A stretch of 64,000 nucleotides of DNA from Warburgia ugandensis (Eukaryota; Streptophyta; Magnoliopsida; Canellales; Canellaceae). The stretch spans positions 43,789,729-43,853,728 of the forward strand of contig CP141133.1 of NCBI GenBank assembly GCA_035236585.1. Direction: 5' to 3'. A program made the translations under genes and the position numbers. Shown here piece after piece: positions 36,778-48,756 of this stretch; position 1 is the stretch's first letter, and the number at the start of each line of letters is the position of its first letter. The notes beneath the pieces are model-generated. The model made no database searches. It had not been told where the DNA came from and was given only the letters and a program-made list of their open reading frames with translations.

Positions 36778-39038
36778 TGATAGTCAATTTTGTATAAAAT
36801 ACCCAATTAGCAGTACAAGTGTGATAGATTATAGGGCAATATTCTAGGGTTTTTTGACAAGTCACAACACATGCATTTTTGAGTTAATAATTCAAAAATG
36901 TAATAATTTGCAGGTTAAAAAGCTACTCCAATATATGTACCTTATCATAATTTGGTAGGTATTACTTATGATTTTTTAAAATTTCTAGATATTGGAAGAA
37001 TAATCCAATGGCTAAGATCATTTAGATGATAATTGATGATCCAAATCAACCCAGAGAGTCCAAGACCCAACTACCATCATTCCAAAGTTCAAGCAAGGAT
37101 CAAGACCATTCAGGAGCAACTAGAAGAGTCTCAATTATAACTAAAATATGTCAAAGTGACTAGAAATGGACCCGTGCAAAATGTAGCAAAATCCACCACC
37201 TTTGCAAGTAATTTGGAGACATACAAGTCACCCGAGCTGCATGAGCCATGATAGAGTAGTCAAACCATGTAAGCTATGAAGCCATCAAGGGAAGCCAAAT
37301 ATTCCATTCAAGCCAAACCAATAAGGGACCATAGGATTGGAGGAGAAAAATGAAATTATCCACATGAAAAAAATCATGATTTTCAAGAGGGTTATTGGAA
37401 GGAAAATATGGTGATTATCAGTAGGTGCATGAAAAGTTAACCAATAAGAGAAAAGATTTCCTCTCCATATCACCTTCTTTCTCTTTCCAATCTCTCTCGC
37501 CATAGTCATACACTTACAAGGGAATCACATTTTCTACTTTATTCATAGATCTTCCATGATTTCCTGCTTATAATCCCTTCCCTCTTTCCACCTTCTATTT
37601 CCATTTCCAAGCCTCCATGAACTCCTTTAGTTTCCCCATCTAAATCCACTTTCTCATCCCTAAGGCATTCCATGCAATCCCCTTTCTTAAGCCTTTATGT
37701 CCCTTCTTTACTAGATTCCCCTTTAATCACATACGTTCTCCCTTAGGTCTCTTTAGAAAGGTAAACATCATATAAAACTAAGGAGGGCCTCCATGTAAAA
37801 GACATAAGGGGATTGATACCTCTTTTCCTAAAAAAGTGGTGCCTCCTTGTTGGTTGCTTCTCTAGGGTTTTCAATGCACTTCTCATGGATGATCATCACA
37901 CTTCCTCCACTTCAACTTTCCAACAACTCCTTCCTTCAACTTCTAAGTCTTTTATAGGTTACCTTTCTTTCTAATTTCCTTTCATTGTTGCTTTGCCTAG
38001 TCATCTTATTTTCATGTGCATAGTTTTAGGTTGTCCTCCATTGTGTTTTTCTTTTACTTTGTTATCATTTTATTTGATCCAAGGCCAACTATTTCCTGTA
38101 GTGACTACCAAGAGATAATAGCCTTCGAATCATCCTTCTTGTCCTCTATTTACTTGTTTGCTGCTTCCTTGCTACTTATCATCTATTCTTACTCATCTTT
38201 TAAATCCGTTCTCATCTCTTTTCACTCACTTTCTTTGATTCTTTTTTAAAGTTCACACACATGCGATCTTGGATATATATTGATGATGTGATTGTTGGAT
38301 TGAATGATAGAAGATTGAAGTTGAGCTTTTGAATAGTGCACACCTTTCCTTTACAAGCTCCTAAATTTGAATGTATGATGTGTACCATGTTGTAATGATG
38401 TTCATGCAATAAAGAATTTGATTTCATTCACACCTGGAGCATAATCCATATGATGTTTTACATTCAAATCTTGGTTTCATTCACTTTGATTCATATGCAC
38501 ACTCCATGAGTCCATGGGCACTCTTGTGATGCATTATTCTTTTTTTTTTTTATGGCCAAATTTTTGTTGTTGATGAGTTCATGTTTATGCTTTGTTATTT
38601 ATTGCTTTTTTTTAGTTGCATGATTTTATCTTAGTTTTAAGAAAGTTTATAATATTAGTTTAGCAGTTTATCTTGAGGAAGTTTCATTATTTAGAAAGTT
38701 TCTAATTCCTAGTTTAGAAAATTCATTTATCTTTTACTCTCTAAGTTATTCACATTTTTTTATTTGCATTAGTTTCCTTTCTTGTGTGTTAGTTTTAGAT
38801 ATTTATTATTTTTAGAAAGTTTCCTTTAGTTTAAGTTTCTAATTTCATGAATCATTGTAATTCCATGTGTTTTTAATTCTAGATTAATAAACAATCCAAC
38901 TCTTTTGGCTAGGATAATTCATCTAAATTAAACTCCAATTACATACAAATCTATGAGATTTCCTGTGGGATTGACATCACTTGCATACATCTTACTACTT
39001 TGATTCATGTTCTTACAAGTAATATTTATAACATATCA
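36778..39038 (+). repeat. LTR1 of the T element
   Basis: Starts TGATAGTCAATTTTG and ends AACATATCA just before the degraded PBS. Shared blocks with LTR2 include TACCCAATTA (36808/43048), TTCTAGGGTTTTTTGA (36851), CCACCTTTGC (37197/43371), TTTAGAAAGTTTCC (38813/46304) and TATGAGATTTCCTGTGGGAT (38952, diverged in LTR2). Identity is clearly lower than in A1, indicating an old pair. Confidence 0.75.
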
Positions 39039-39044
39039 AGTTTT

Positions 39045-39062
39045 AAGTGTCATTTCTAGTTA
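39045..39062 (+). promoter_or_regulatory. Degraded tRNA-Asp-type PBS (copy 1)
   Basis: AAGTGTCATTTCTAGTTA aligns by position with TGGCGCCGTTGCCGGGGA, the Athila/Tat tRNA-Asp PBS. About ten of eighteen bases differ, so it is called mainly by homology to the better preserved copies at 46513-46530 and 49899-49916. Confidence 0.5.
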
Positions 39063-40360
39063 ATCATAATGGACTTGTGATTGTATTCTAGTTTAGATCA
39101 ATTTATTTCTAGTCATAGTTTTAGGTTGCATTAGTTTAGATTTTTTTACATCCATTTTTGCATATTTTGCTAATTCCTAAACAAATGACCCATTTTCTTT
39201 GTTTTGTGTGAAGGAAATTTAGCAAAGGGAGTGGTGGCAATCTATGGTCAAAAGCTTCATTATATTAATTAGGATTTCTTACATTCCTAGATTTTATTTA
39301 TTTATTTTTGAAAGGACTTGTAGTGAGTCCAGTTTGTAATTTTATTTATTTAAAGTGGGCTATAATAATATAGGTCAAGTGTGGGCAACACTAGAGTTGA
39401 ATAGTCCAAATCACATCAAAGACCCCGCTATAAGTATCTAACTCTTTCTTTAGTTTTCTAGTATAAATGCATTTAGTATAAATTACATTTCTAGTTGATA
39501 ATATAATTCATATAGTGTTCATGCATTTTAAACTATTGCATAATATTTAAGATTATTGTAGCATTAGAATTGCACCTGTTTAACAAAGGTTAGCTTGAGC
39601 TCGGCTATAACCAAGGCATAGGTTGTCTAGTTGTAGTGTCTTGTCTGTTAAGATGTGGAGCCTTTGTTATATAGTATATAGGTAGGCATGAGTTTATTTT
39701 CCTTGCATTGTACTATATGTTTATTGCTTTATTTTGGATGAGCAAATTGATAGTAAAGACCTGTAAGAACCCTCATAAGATAAGGACTGGATTTATTACC
39801 AGCTCCTTAGCCCACATAGGTAATTAAATCAATCCTTATATGCTCATGATCCCAACCCTTCCATCATAATTTAAAATCAAGTAGGAAGAGATAGGGTTTC
39901 GAGTTCATAGGACCCTTTTTGAAGGACTAGACCTACTGTCACTCCAATGGCTTCTAATTATCATAGTTAGAGTGGGCATACAAAACCACGTGATTTTCCT
40001 ATGCCTTTTGCTGATGTTTGTTGAGGTCTAAATGCCTCCTTACATAAGAATTGTATTAACCACTTTACACTAGAAGCTAACTAGTAAGCAAAAGTCAAGC
40101 ATAGATAAAAGGAGATGTCAAGATCTAAGTCTAAAAACACCACCCTACAATTTAACAAAGATTAACAAAATATCTCAATTAGTGGACCATTAGGGATTGA
40201 TTGTCCATCATTTAGAGTTAGAAGTCCCATTTAGATAGCATTTCATTATAATGCATGCACATCATTGAACTTAGAATGCAGAATTATCACTATCTAATTC
40301 TAAGATTGAGCATACTCTTAGATAAGCGGTAAGAAATCAAATTCATAACCCCATGCTGCT
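39063..40360 (+). other. 5' leader of the T element
   Basis: Non-coding stretch between PBS and gag, about 1.3 kb. It contains the GCAAAGGGAGTGGTGGCAAT block (39223) also present after the other T PBS copies. From about 39760 to 40210 it carries a module that is also found inside the family A LTRs. Confidence 0.75.
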
Positions 40361-41660
40361 GTAGTTGAAGCCAAGGCCATAAGAGATTTCTATGTGCCAC
40401 TCCAATTGAATGCTCCCTCATGCATAGCATTACCACCTACCAATGTAAACCATTTTAGGCTACAACCTGGAGTCATTCAGTTTCTTTGATCCTATTACGG
40501 TCTAGAAATAGAGGACCCATTCCCCCATATCAAAGAATTCCTTGATATATGTGCTATATTCAAATTCCAAAACTTTTCAAACAATTCCATTAGAATTACG
40601 TTGTTTCCATTCTCACAAAAAGACATGACCAAATCTTGGTTGAATTCTTTAGAGGTTAGTTCCATTACCACATGGGACTAATTGTTCAAAAAGGTGAAAT
40701 GAATTGCTGCAAAATGTCCCCACCATATATTTGAGGAGTGGCAGCAAGTTCAATACTTTTATGAGGAACTTACACCTCAAAATAGAAGGATGGTAGGTGC
40801 TATTAGTGGAGGGGCCGTCGTGCTGAAAAATGAGATAGAGGCTTGGCAATTTTTTTAAACATTAGCTAAAAATTCCCAAGTATGGGATTATTCAAATGAT
40901 GAGATAGAAATTCCCAATTTTAAAAGAGAGGAGGCCACTATGAAAGAGGAGTAACCCCTAATGTGTCACACAAATTAGATCCTTGGCTTAGGAATGGACA
41001 AAGTTGAGAATATGTTCTAGAGAAATGATGCCTTCATGGCTGGAAATTTGTCCATTAAATCTCCGCAGGAGATTTGCTCTATTTGTTCTAGGTCAGTACA
41101 ATTGTCATCAGCTTGTCCATCATAGTGTGTATCTTGAATATCATTTTGATCAAGCAAATGCTATGAATACATATTCTAATCCTTGTAATAATCGTTATTA
41201 TGAGGCCTTCAATCTAGGATGGGCTAGGCATCCTAATTTTTTATGGTCTGAGAACACTCACCAAGGAGGTCTCTCCATGAAGCCCTCGCATCTAAACTTT
41301 CATAGAGCTTTAGTTCCTCAGCAACCCCTAGTTTTTAGTTTCCTCATCAATTTAAGAAAGAAACATTTGGGGAAACTATGTAGCAATTTATTGAGAAAAC
41401 TTTAAAACACCTGGATAATACTAGTCAGGTCATCACCCATCTCTAGAATGAGAATAGATAAAGTTCAAATGGCAATTTCCAAGCTATTTCCAAACTAGTT
41501 ATGCAAATGTGTCAGTTGTCAATTGCACTTAGTGATAGAGGAAATGGAACATTCCACAATCAACCATTCCCAAATCCTAAGGTATAGATTGAATAGGGTC
41601 ATCTCCAAACTCGCAAAGAAAGGAGGCTAAGTCCATAACTACTCTTAGGAGTAGCCTTCA
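40361..41660 (+). pseudogene. T element gag remnant
   Basis: The frame from 40361 reads VVEAKAIRDFYVPLQLNAPS, then GVIQFL, GLEIEDPFPHIKEFLDIC, KSWLNSL, SITTWD and ELTPQNRRMVGAISGG, the recognised order of the Athila-type retrotransposon gag (capsid) domain. In-frame stops occur near 40487, 40678, 40700, 40856 and 40952. A second open piece, 41004-41405, holds EQANAMNTYSN and LGWARHPNFLWSE, the conserved segment after the capsid domain; a further frame near 41500 reads MCQLSIALSDRGNGTFHNQP. Gag would package the element RNA. Multiple stops and frame changes make it non-functional. Confidence 0.88.
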
Positions 41661-41784
41661 GATAGATAATAAGGTAGGTTAGATTGAACATATATTAGAG
41701 GAGAATGTTCAAGCTACAACTAAGGAGAAAGAGAACAGACAAAAATCTCTAACTCCATCTGAACCTATAGTCAAGACACCTTGT

Positions 41785-41994
41785 GTGCCTAAAGCTTCAC
41801 TCCCCCAACTTCTAAACAAGGCAAAGAAAAGGACTAATTTTCATGGGATAATGTATGTGTTCAAACATGTGCAAATTAACATTATATTTCTCAGTACTGC
41901 TAAAGATACCCCTGCTTATGCCAAATTTCTCAAAGAGTTCTACACACAAAAGCACAAGCTTAATGTGCAAAAGAAAGCCTTCCACACCAAGTAG
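41785..41994 (+). pseudogene. T element gag-protease linker remnant
   Basis: Seventy-residue frame with the segments VFKHVQINI, PAYAKFLKEFYTQKHKL and VQKKAFHTK. In Athila/Tat polyproteins this conserved stretch (VNIPLLDAI, PAYAKFLKDLCT, then K..FLTE) lies just upstream of the protease. It terminates at TAG 41992-41994, after which the protease follows in the same region. The first Met may be incidental. Confidence 0.8.
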
Positions 41995-42026
41995 GTGAGC
42001 TCTTTGATCCAACACTAGATCCCTTT

Positions 42027-42420
42027 AAAGTTTAGAGATTCAAGTCGTCCTATAATCTCATGTGTTATTGTAGACCACAGCATAGATAGGGCATTATTAG
42101 ATTTTGGAGCCAGTGTGAACTTGTTACCATATTATTTCTATGAACAACTAGGGCTAAATGAACTTATACCAGCTGATACCTTGTTATAGTTTGTAGATAG
42201 ATTAGTAGAGATTCCACATGATATGGTTGGAGATTTTTAATACAGGTGAGCTAGCTTTATTTCCTTATTGATTTCATTGTCCTAAACAGCCAACCTATAT
42301 CATACCGCACTTGTTAGGTCTTAGCCATTCTTGGACATTTTTGGCAACATCCAATTTGCCATCATCGACTATCACAACTGTCTATTAAAATTTTCTTTCA
42401 AAAATATGAAAGTAAAGCTT
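42027..42420 (+). pseudogene. T element aspartic protease remnant
   Basis: Reads SRPIISCVIVDHSIDRALLD, FGASVNLLPYYFYEQLG and LNELIPADTL. The catalytic Asp is encoded at 42100-42102 in DFGAS, the retrotransposon version of the D(T/S)GAS active site; the usual Athila form is DLGAS, so Leu to Phe is a change. Stops follow TL (42185) and later. Downstream, a LVRS*PFLDIFGN piece matches the ILGRPFLATSN region. Its job would be polyprotein cleavage. Confidence 0.85.
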
Positions 42421-42698
42421 AATTAATTTAACGCCAATCATCAACTTCTAGACCTTGATGACTCATGTGTAGTCAACGTGAATGAAGGTCAAATTTCAAA
42501 TGTTATTCCAACACCGTCTACCATAGATGCACTTGAGGCCTATATTACACTCTTTAATTATGATTTTGACATAGATAGGTCCAAAGATTAGGTAAATAAT
42601 CTCCTAGATGTTGCACCTATAATGGACACCTCTAAATGGCACCTCAAGTGGATCCTCTTCCTCCATCCACATTTGCTCTTATGTCTTCAATTGAAAAG

Positions 42699-43017
42699 CC
42701 ACCCACATTTGTCCTTAAGCCATTGCTAAAACATTTGAAGTATTCTTATTTAGGAACTAATGAGTCATTACCTGTGATCATTGCCTTAGGTCTTGATCAA
42801 GAATAGGAATGAAAGCTACTTGATGTTCTATGAGAACATAAGACAACTTTAGGATGGACGATAAAGAACATAAAAGAGATTAACCCTATTGTGTGCATGC
42901 ATTGCATCCACTTAGAACAAAATGCTAAACCATCTAGGAAAACACAGAGGGCATTAAACCCTAACATGAAAGATGTTATGAGAGATCAAATGCTTAAACT
43001 CTTAGATATTGGTGTCA
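42699..43017 (+). pseudogene. T element pol segment leading into RT (truncated)
   Basis: Reads PPTFVLKPLLKHLKY, LPVIIALGLDQE, LGWTIKNIKEINP, CMHCIHLEQNAKPSRKTQR, LNPNMKDVMRDQMLKLLDIG. This is the stretch preceding and opening the RT domain in Athila/Tat pol. There are three in-frame stops (near 42805, 42811, 42829). It ends at VMI, exactly where LTR2 starts; the RT active site (YxDD), RNase H and integrase are absent. Confidence 0.85.
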
Positions 43018-43614
43018 TGATAAGTGTGTAGCTTTGCACAAAAAAGTACCCAATTAATAGCCCATGTGTTCTAAATTATATGCATTATTCTAGGGGTTTT
43101 TTGAAATTTCAGAACACATATTTCTGCCCTAATAATTCAAAAGTTTGATATTTGGCTAGTTCAAGAGCTAATCTAGAGTAAGTATGTGAATAATCATAAT
43201 TTTCTAAGATTTAATTAGTGTTCTTACTCTTTTTGCCAAGATTTTTTGGTACAAATCATGTACTATTGTATTACAACAATCCAAGAAATTATCCTTAGGC
43301 AAGTAAAGAAGTAATTGAAAGAAGTTAAAGGGGTCTAAAATGGGTTCCTGCACAAGCCATGGATTTCCACCACCTTTGCATGGGAGCCATGAAAGCCACC
43401 TAAACCATTTAAGCAATGGGAGAAGGAGACAAGTTAAGGAAGCCAAGCAAGCCAAGGGTATGAGCCATGAAGCCAAGCCAAATGAACCAACAAAAGTGAT
43501 AGACCAAGCCACTAAAGCTAATGGTACTTGGAGTCACATGATTAGAAGATCAATTCAAGCAATTATCCTATGCTAAAATGGTGATTTTCAAGGGATAACT
43601 AGAAGGAATTTAGG

Positions 43615-44506
43615 AAAATGTTAAGAACACTAGTGGCAAGACCGATTATTTTCTTGTCACTATAGGATTGCACTAAGGATCCGCATTGAGCCCATCCCTT
43701 TTCACATTGGTTATGGATGAGTTAACAAAACATTTGCATGAGGAGATTCCATGATGCATGCTATTTGCAGATAATATAGTTTTACTTGATGAGACAAGGG
43801 AGGGTGTAAACATAAAGCTAAAGTTATAGAGAGAAGCATTAGAATCTAAAGGATTTAAAATCATCCAAACTAAGACAAAATATATGCAATGCAATTTTAG
43901 CAAGGAGAGGAGTAGGAGTGGAACACTAGTTAAGATTGATAACCAAGAAGTCCCTATAAAAGATTACTTTTGGTACTTAGGATAAATGATTTATGAGAGT
44001 GGAGAGATTGAGAGGGAGGTTACCTAGAGAATCCATAAAAGAAAAATTCTATAGGATGGCCATAAGGTTGGCCATGCTCTATGGATTAGAGTGTTGTGCA
44101 GTTAAGGAACATCATGTTTATCAGATGAGCATCGTGGAAATGAGGATGTTGAGATGCATGAGTGGCAAGACAAGAAAGGATAGAATTAAGAATGAAAACA
44201 TTGGAGGAAACTTAGGGGTAGCACCAATAGGCAATAAGATGAGGGATATTAGACTTAGATGGTTTGGACATGTCCAAAGGAGACCAAAAGTGGCACCACT
44301 TAAAAGGATTGAGACAATGCAAGTAGATAGTTTTAAAAGGCCAAGGGGAAGGCCCTAAAGAACATGGATAGAAGTGGTGAGAAAAGATTTAAAAACTTTG
44401 GGACAAAATGAAGCCATGGTACTTAATAGCGAGGAATGGAAGAATAAGATTCATGTGGCTGACTCCTAATTCGGATAAGGTCTTGATGATGATGATGATG
44501 ATGAAT
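43615..44506 (+). mobile_element. RTE-type LINE, 5'-truncated copy 2
   Basis: Homologous to copy 1 from the GTTAAGA-CACTAGTGGC start to the (TGA)n tail (44483-44504). Imperfect flanking duplication: 43600-43614 TAGAAGGAATTTAGG against 44507-44521 TAGAAAGAATTTTGG (13 of 15). It shares the TAA stop (43674-43676) with copy 1, has further stops, FADN in place of FADD at 43764-43775, and lacks about 65 bases near 44034. The last open part (44020-44358) reads RMAIRLAMLYGLECCAVKEH, MRMLRCMSGKTRKD and LRWFGHVQRRP. No start codon of its own; inactive. Confidence 0.92.
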
Positions 44507-44782
44507 TAGAAAGAATTTTGGAGATTTATCAATAAGGTAAGATAGCACACATAGATGGACCATTCAAGAGTGAAATGCCACTTTCCAAATCCATTTTCTA
44601 TCCTATTCATCCAACCCAACTAGGTGAACCACAATTTTTGTTTAAGAAGGGAAGCACCTCCTAAATTAGTGACAACCAAGCAAGGGGGAGGCCTCTTAAG
44701 TTGCAAACTCATAAATTGGTTCCCACTCAAATCATCTCAAAAACCCTAACTAATTCCCCATGTTTTCTATGATTTTGTTTTC

Positions 44783-44785
<3 letters not shown>

Positions 44786-44857
<72 letters not shown>
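44786..44857. repeat. (TC)n microsatellite
   Basis: Perfect dinucleotide run of about 72 bases in LTR2. The open frame across it (44760-45008) is an artefact of the repeat. Confidence 0.98.
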
Positions 44858-44861
<4 letters not shown>

Positions 44862-46512
44862 ACCAAACAACACACAATTAGAAGGGGAGGAGCACCACAC
44901 CACCTTCATAAAAAGGTGCTACCTCCCCCTCCTTATAAATATGCAATGTTATGTCATAACTTGCTGATCCTCTCTTTACCTAACTTTCTACCTAAGTTCT
45001 ATATCTAATTGCATATTTTTTCCTAGAATAAATTCACATCAAATGGGAAACCCAAAATCTATAAATATTATAAGGGTTTCCACATGAAATTGAAATAGGG
45101 GTTTTGGTGAAAAACCATGAAAGAAGCACACTACTTGGGGTGATCTTTGAAGTTTTGATCTTTGGTTTTCTTGTGGATATTCTTCTTTACATTCTTCAAT
45201 TTTTTTCTTTAATTTTGCACATCAATACCAAGTTAGTGTCTTGATTTCATTCCTTACTTTCAATGTTTAGTTTGCTCTTATTTTCTTCTTCAATTTCATA
45301 CGCATAGATCTTCTTTGTTTTTCCCTTTAATATTTGTTTCTATCTCTCTTATTTTTCTTACTTAGTTATTCAAGATCTAAGTTATCTTTTCTCTTGTGAT
45401 GGTAACCAAGAGAATAGTAGCTTTGCTCCTGCTTGTTTCCCCTTCATCTTTTCCATGTTTCTAGCTTAGATCTAGGTCTAATTTTATTATTCTTTACCTC
45501 CATCTTCATGTTCTTTCATGTTTTGATTTTTTTAAATTCTCTTTGGGTTCTACATGCATCATATCTGAAATTTAATTCAGAGTACTAGAGCATACTCAAG
45601 CTCTAGACATTAGAAAAGTGCACAATTTTCATCCTTTTTCTACATGTACATGTGCACCGAATTTGATGTATTTTTCAAGTCAATCAATAAACATAATTGA
45701 AGAGCATGGTTACTGTTTAGTTTCAGTAGTAAAGTTCTTGTTAAATTTGTTTCCATTCCTTACTTGATTTGAGTCTAACACACACCAAGTTGCTGGAATT
45801 TTTCATCTCATGTTTCATGTGCAATGTCCAATAGTTCATACACTTTATTTGCTTGATTCCTTAAGAACCCACTTAGATTTTTAGTTAGCTTAGTTAGTGG
45901 TTTGGTTATATTTCATGTTAGTAAGCTTGTAGTTCATGCATTCCATCCAAATTCTCACCCATGAATGATATGCACAACTCCATGGTCATATGCATGGTAA
46001 TTGGGTGATTTCCCTTTAAATGAGTGTTTGTTTGTTGATCTCATGTTAGTTTAGCATTACTTATTTAATTATTTATATATTATTTTAGTTTATAAAGTTT
46101 TCTTAATTAGTTTCAGAAATTTTTATTTTAGTAAGTTTCTAATTTTAGTTTTGGGAAAGTGTCAATTTAGGAAAGTTTCATTTGTAGCAAGTTTTCTTAG
46201 TTTATATTTCCTATATTCATTCATTGTATTTTTGCATTAGTTTCTATTGTTGAATACATGTTAGTCACAAAATTTTCTAATTCTATTGAAAATATCTATT
46301 TTTAGAAAGTTTCCTTTAGTTCATGTTTCTAATTTATGGTTGTTTAGAGTTTCATGTTGCTTAAATTAGTAGTTTATCCAAACCCTCTTTCTTTGGCTAT
46401 GATAAGCAACTTGAGTAAGATCCAGTCAATTGAGAATTCTATGAGATTCCTCATAAGATTGATCTCTATGATTCATGTGCTTGCATGTAATTTTAGAGCT
46501 ACAACAAATTTT

Positions 46513-46530
46513 TAGCATTGTTGATAGGAA
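46513..46530 (+). promoter_or_regulatory. Degraded tRNA-Asp-type PBS (copy 2)
   Basis: TAGCATTGTTGATAGGAA against TGGCGCCGTTGCCGGGGA: eight differences, seven of them C-to-T or G-to-A transitions. Lies seven bases after LTR2. Confidence 0.7.
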
Positions 46531-47451
46531 ACCACAATGGATTTGTCGTTGGATCATTGTTTAGATTGTTTATCTCTAATTGTAGATTTAGGTTGATCAT
46601 TCATGCATATTTTTTTCTCATTCCTAACAAATTGATCATCTTTCTTTGTTTCTTGCAAGGTGAAATTGGCAAAGGAGTGGTGGCAATGCTATGGTCTAAG
46701 GCTTCATCAACTTAATTAGGATTTTCTTACTTTATTATATTAGGATTTTTAAGTGAACTGGTCCCAATGTAATTTATAATTATTTATTTCATTTTTAATG
46801 GGTTGCACCAATACACGGCAAGTGTTGGGGTATGGTAGCTCATACTTGATCTTCATCAGAAACCCCATTGTAAGCTAATCTCACTCTCTTTTGTTTTCTT
46901 AGTATAGTTGTATTTAATGTTGTTTGTGTGTTGGTTGGTAGCATAACTCATATAGTTTAGGATCATTCATTATACTTATGGCATCTTAATTAGGTTTGAT
47001 GCATTAGATTACACCTATTTAACAAAGTTAACTTTGTTGGATATCATATAAGTAGGCATTAGTTTTCTTTTCTTGTTTTGCAATGCATATTTACTGCTTT
47101 ATGGTGGATGGAACAAATTGATAGTAAGGCCCCTATAGGAACTCTGATAAGATAAGGATTAGATTTCATTACCATATCCTTGTCCCATCTAGGTAATCAA
47201 ATCAATTCTTAGTATGTTCCTAATCCCAACCCTTAAAAGCTTAATTTAAAATCATGTAGCAAAAGACTTTGTGTTTCAAGCTCATAGAACCCTTTTAGAA
47301 GGAGGAGATCTATTGTCACTCTAGTGGCTCTTGATCATTATGGTTATAGTGGGTATGCAAAATCTAAGTTATTTTCCCATGCCTTCCAATGATAGCTGTT
47401 GAAGTCTAAACGCCTCCTTCCATGAGAATTGTACTAACCACTTTAGAGCTA
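46531..47451 (+). other. Second T-family leader fragment
   Basis: Co-linear with the leader 39063-40075: GGCAAAGGAGTGGTGGCAAT (46669), AAATTGATAGTAAGG (47116), CTCATAGAACCC (47280) and GTCTAAACGCCTCCTTCCATG (47406). It stops at about 47451, before gag. Its presence means LTR2 is followed by element interior, not by a simple flank. Confidence 0.8.
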
Positions 47452-48115
47452 TAACAACATTTAATTTTTTGAGTTATTTTTTTGTATACTTATAATATAT
47501 TTTACTTTGATTATATAAAAACTTGAATTCCTTGTAAATTGAATTCTACGGAATTGACCCCTTTGAAAACTCAAAATTTGGATTTGCAGTATGAAAAGTG
47601 GAAAGTACATGTCGAGATAATTCCTATGGCACTAACTTGGTTAGAAATGGGGATTGGGGTAGAAAATTCCCAAATTTTTACTAAATTATAGGTGATCCAA
47701 ATTGATTATGGAACCCCTTAGTTTTGGCTATTTGTGGATTGCAGTAGACACATCACATTAAGAGAGAGTATGACACATAGGAAGATAGTTTCCAAGCATT
47801 AGCTTGGTTCCTTTGTGTCAAGCAACAATCCAAAATGATAAAAAATAGGGTGAACATTAGAGAAAGAGTAAAAATCGGCATTTTGCCCCCCCATTTGTTC
47901 AATCTCCCATGGGCATCGATGAGCTTCCTCCATCACCCTCTGTTGGATTTTCATTGGACAGTGACTGAACTTACATGGACAGCCATCCACTACAATCCCT
48001 CCTTCTCCTTGTCTTCATCTCCCACTCCCCCATAGGATCTCTATCATTGGTGACCCAAAAAAACCCTCTCTCCAATATCTTATTCGACACTAGTACAAGA
48101 CCCCTTGCCCTCTTC

Positions 48116-48188
<73 letters not shown>

Positions 48189-48756
48189 TGCAACACCTCA
48201 CTAACAATGCAAATGCATCCAGCGCAAGAAAACCCCTACCATTCTTCCCTCTTTCATGGACCCAGTCCTAGGCAACAACTAAGCCAAGGACCACCGGATA
48301 CTGCCAAAACCATTCTACTTCCCCTTGACCCCACTCTCCTCTCTCCCTTCTCTTCATTTGCCTTGATGCACGGGCAACTGGTGCAGCCCAACTAATAGGC
48401 CACACTAGTTCTATTCCTCTTGGCCTCTTCCCTTATACTTTCTACTTTCTCCTTTGACTAGTGCAGGTTGACAAGTACACCAGCCCCGCGCCTCCTCCTC
48501 CCCCTATTTTTCTCTTCATCCTTCGATGAGTTTGGCCAAGGCCACTCACTCACAACTAGCATCGGTGAGTTGAGTTGACACGATGGGCCCTGCAACCACC
48601 TTACACTTTGATCTCTTCCTATTCCAATCCAAGGGTATATCTTGTGGATCCATAATAAGTAACATGATCCTTACAACATGAGGAACATGACCCATCTTTT
48701 CATTCATTGATCGGAGAAGATCAAATCATGGATCCATATATTTGATCCTTGATCAA
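47452..48756. other. Unclassified, pyrimidine-rich in part
   Basis: No supported gene. Contains the (CT)n run below; open frames over it read as Leu-Ser or Glu-Arg repeats and are artefacts. 47880-48560 is C-rich with no recognised element. Confidence 0.5.
48119..48186. repeat. (CT)n microsatellite
   Basis: Perfect CT run of about 68 bases. Confidence 0.98.

Larger units (their letters stand above)
36778..43017 (+). mobile_element. T element: Athila/Tat-lineage Ty3/gypsy, truncated in RT
   Basis: LTR1 36778-39038, degraded tRNA-Asp PBS 39045-39062, leader to 40360, gag 40361-41660, gag-protease link 41785-41994, protease 42027-42420 and the segment before RT 42699-43017. At 43018 the coding sequence stops and a second LTR begins. 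The gag words (GLEIEDPFPHIKEFLDIC, RHPNFLWSE), the LLDFGASVNLLP protease core and the PBS position place it in the Athila/Tat group. All domains carry stops, so it is inactive. Confidence 0.85.
43018..46506 (+). repeat. LTR2 of the T array, with a LINE insertion
   Basis: Starts TGATAAGTGTGTAGC directly after the truncated pol and ends ACAACA before a PBS. It contains RTE copy 2 (about 0.9 kb) and a long (TC)n run at 44786-44857. Net length without the LINE is about 2.6 kb, close to LTR1. Confidence 0.75.

Noticed and set aside
44760-45008. Open frame across the (TC)n run; likewise 47971-48395
   Set aside because: Poly Leu-Ser or Arg-Glu from a dinucleotide repeat, not a protein.
47799-48035. 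Overlapping open frames on both strands
   Set aside because: Short, C-rich or G-rich translations without recognisable domains, next to a microsatellite.
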